From Lysobacter antibioticus HS124 (lineage in GTDB: Bacteria; Pseudomonadota; Gammaproteobacteria; Xanthomonadales; Xanthomonadaceae), in assembly GCF_000336385.2 (NCBI RefSeq), contig NZ_HG424472.1:1-51916 (forward strand): a stretch of DNA of 51,916 bases. The letters are read 5' to 3'. The notes under the pieces were generated by a model. That model saw only the letters and a program-made list of their open reading frames with translations. It ran no database searches and was not told the DNA's origin. A program made the position numbers and the translations under genes. Positions 51,885 through 51,916 of the stretch are shown piece by piece. Within the stretch, counting starts at the first letter, position 1. Each line of letters starts with the position of its first letter.

Positions 51885-51916
51885 CGGCGCGGCGGCCGCC
51901 GGCGGCGGCGGGGCGA

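Noticed and set aside
37937-51916. Module cluster as a known contractile injection system or type VI set
   Set aside because: I see no sheath, tube, baseplate, spike or ATPase signatures in these seven genes; the idea stays a hypothesis only.

Overview
The window is high-GC DNA (roughly two thirds G+C by eye). Its gene content points to a Lysobacter-like member of the Xanthomonadaceae/Lysobacterales: an FecI/FecR/STN-TonB receptor set, a cobalamin-riboswitch btuB, a bactofilin locus, a phasin, and the short intergenic repeats typical of this family. This assignment is inference from gene content, not a database result.

Layout. 1-5.7 kb: an AGCS amino-acid/sodium symporter divergent from purD, an FAD aromatic monooxygenase, a small coiled-coil protein and several dispersed repeats. 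5.9-12.8 kb: a complete type I restriction-modification operon (hsdM-hsdS-unknown-hsdR, minus strand) with an unidentified 278-aa ORF between hsdS and hsdR. 13-19.8 kb: LysR regulator divergent from a RidA-like protein, a short MscS channel, a Tat-exported epoxide-hydrolase-like enzyme, an LplT-PlsC fusion, a CD225 protein and a DUF2752 protein. 19.8-24.3 kb: sigma factor, FecR anti-sigma factor and STN-domain TonB receptor. 24.9-29.3 kb: a minus-strand run of two paralogous membrane coiled-coil proteins flanking a bactofilin, then an A-type Fe-S carrier, NudC and AmpE. 29.4-37.6 kb: DUF4126, bacterioferritin, Fur-box-controlled bfd, rppH, tRNA-Met, queD, phasin, bioD, free-Met-sulfoxide reductase with a TfoX-C protein, then the cobalamin riboswitch and btuB.

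37.9-51.9 kb (running off the right edge): the most unusual part, seven consecutive minus-strand genes. Six of the encoded proteins share a previously unrecognised (by me) N-terminal module of about 200 residues with recurring sequence blocks: an acidic stretch then W/F-Y-Y-x-P, GGF-x-F, a P-[AV]-x(4)-G-x-V-x-L stretch, and A-x-F-S-V-x-L. In three of them the module is followed by tandem beta-rich repeats of about 90 residues. None has a visible signal peptide, yet one carries an OmpA-like peptidoglycan-binding domain between a 12-unit TTPGTG repeat and a QP repeat. This is my best candidate for an undescribed multi-protein system; its function is not apparent from sequence.
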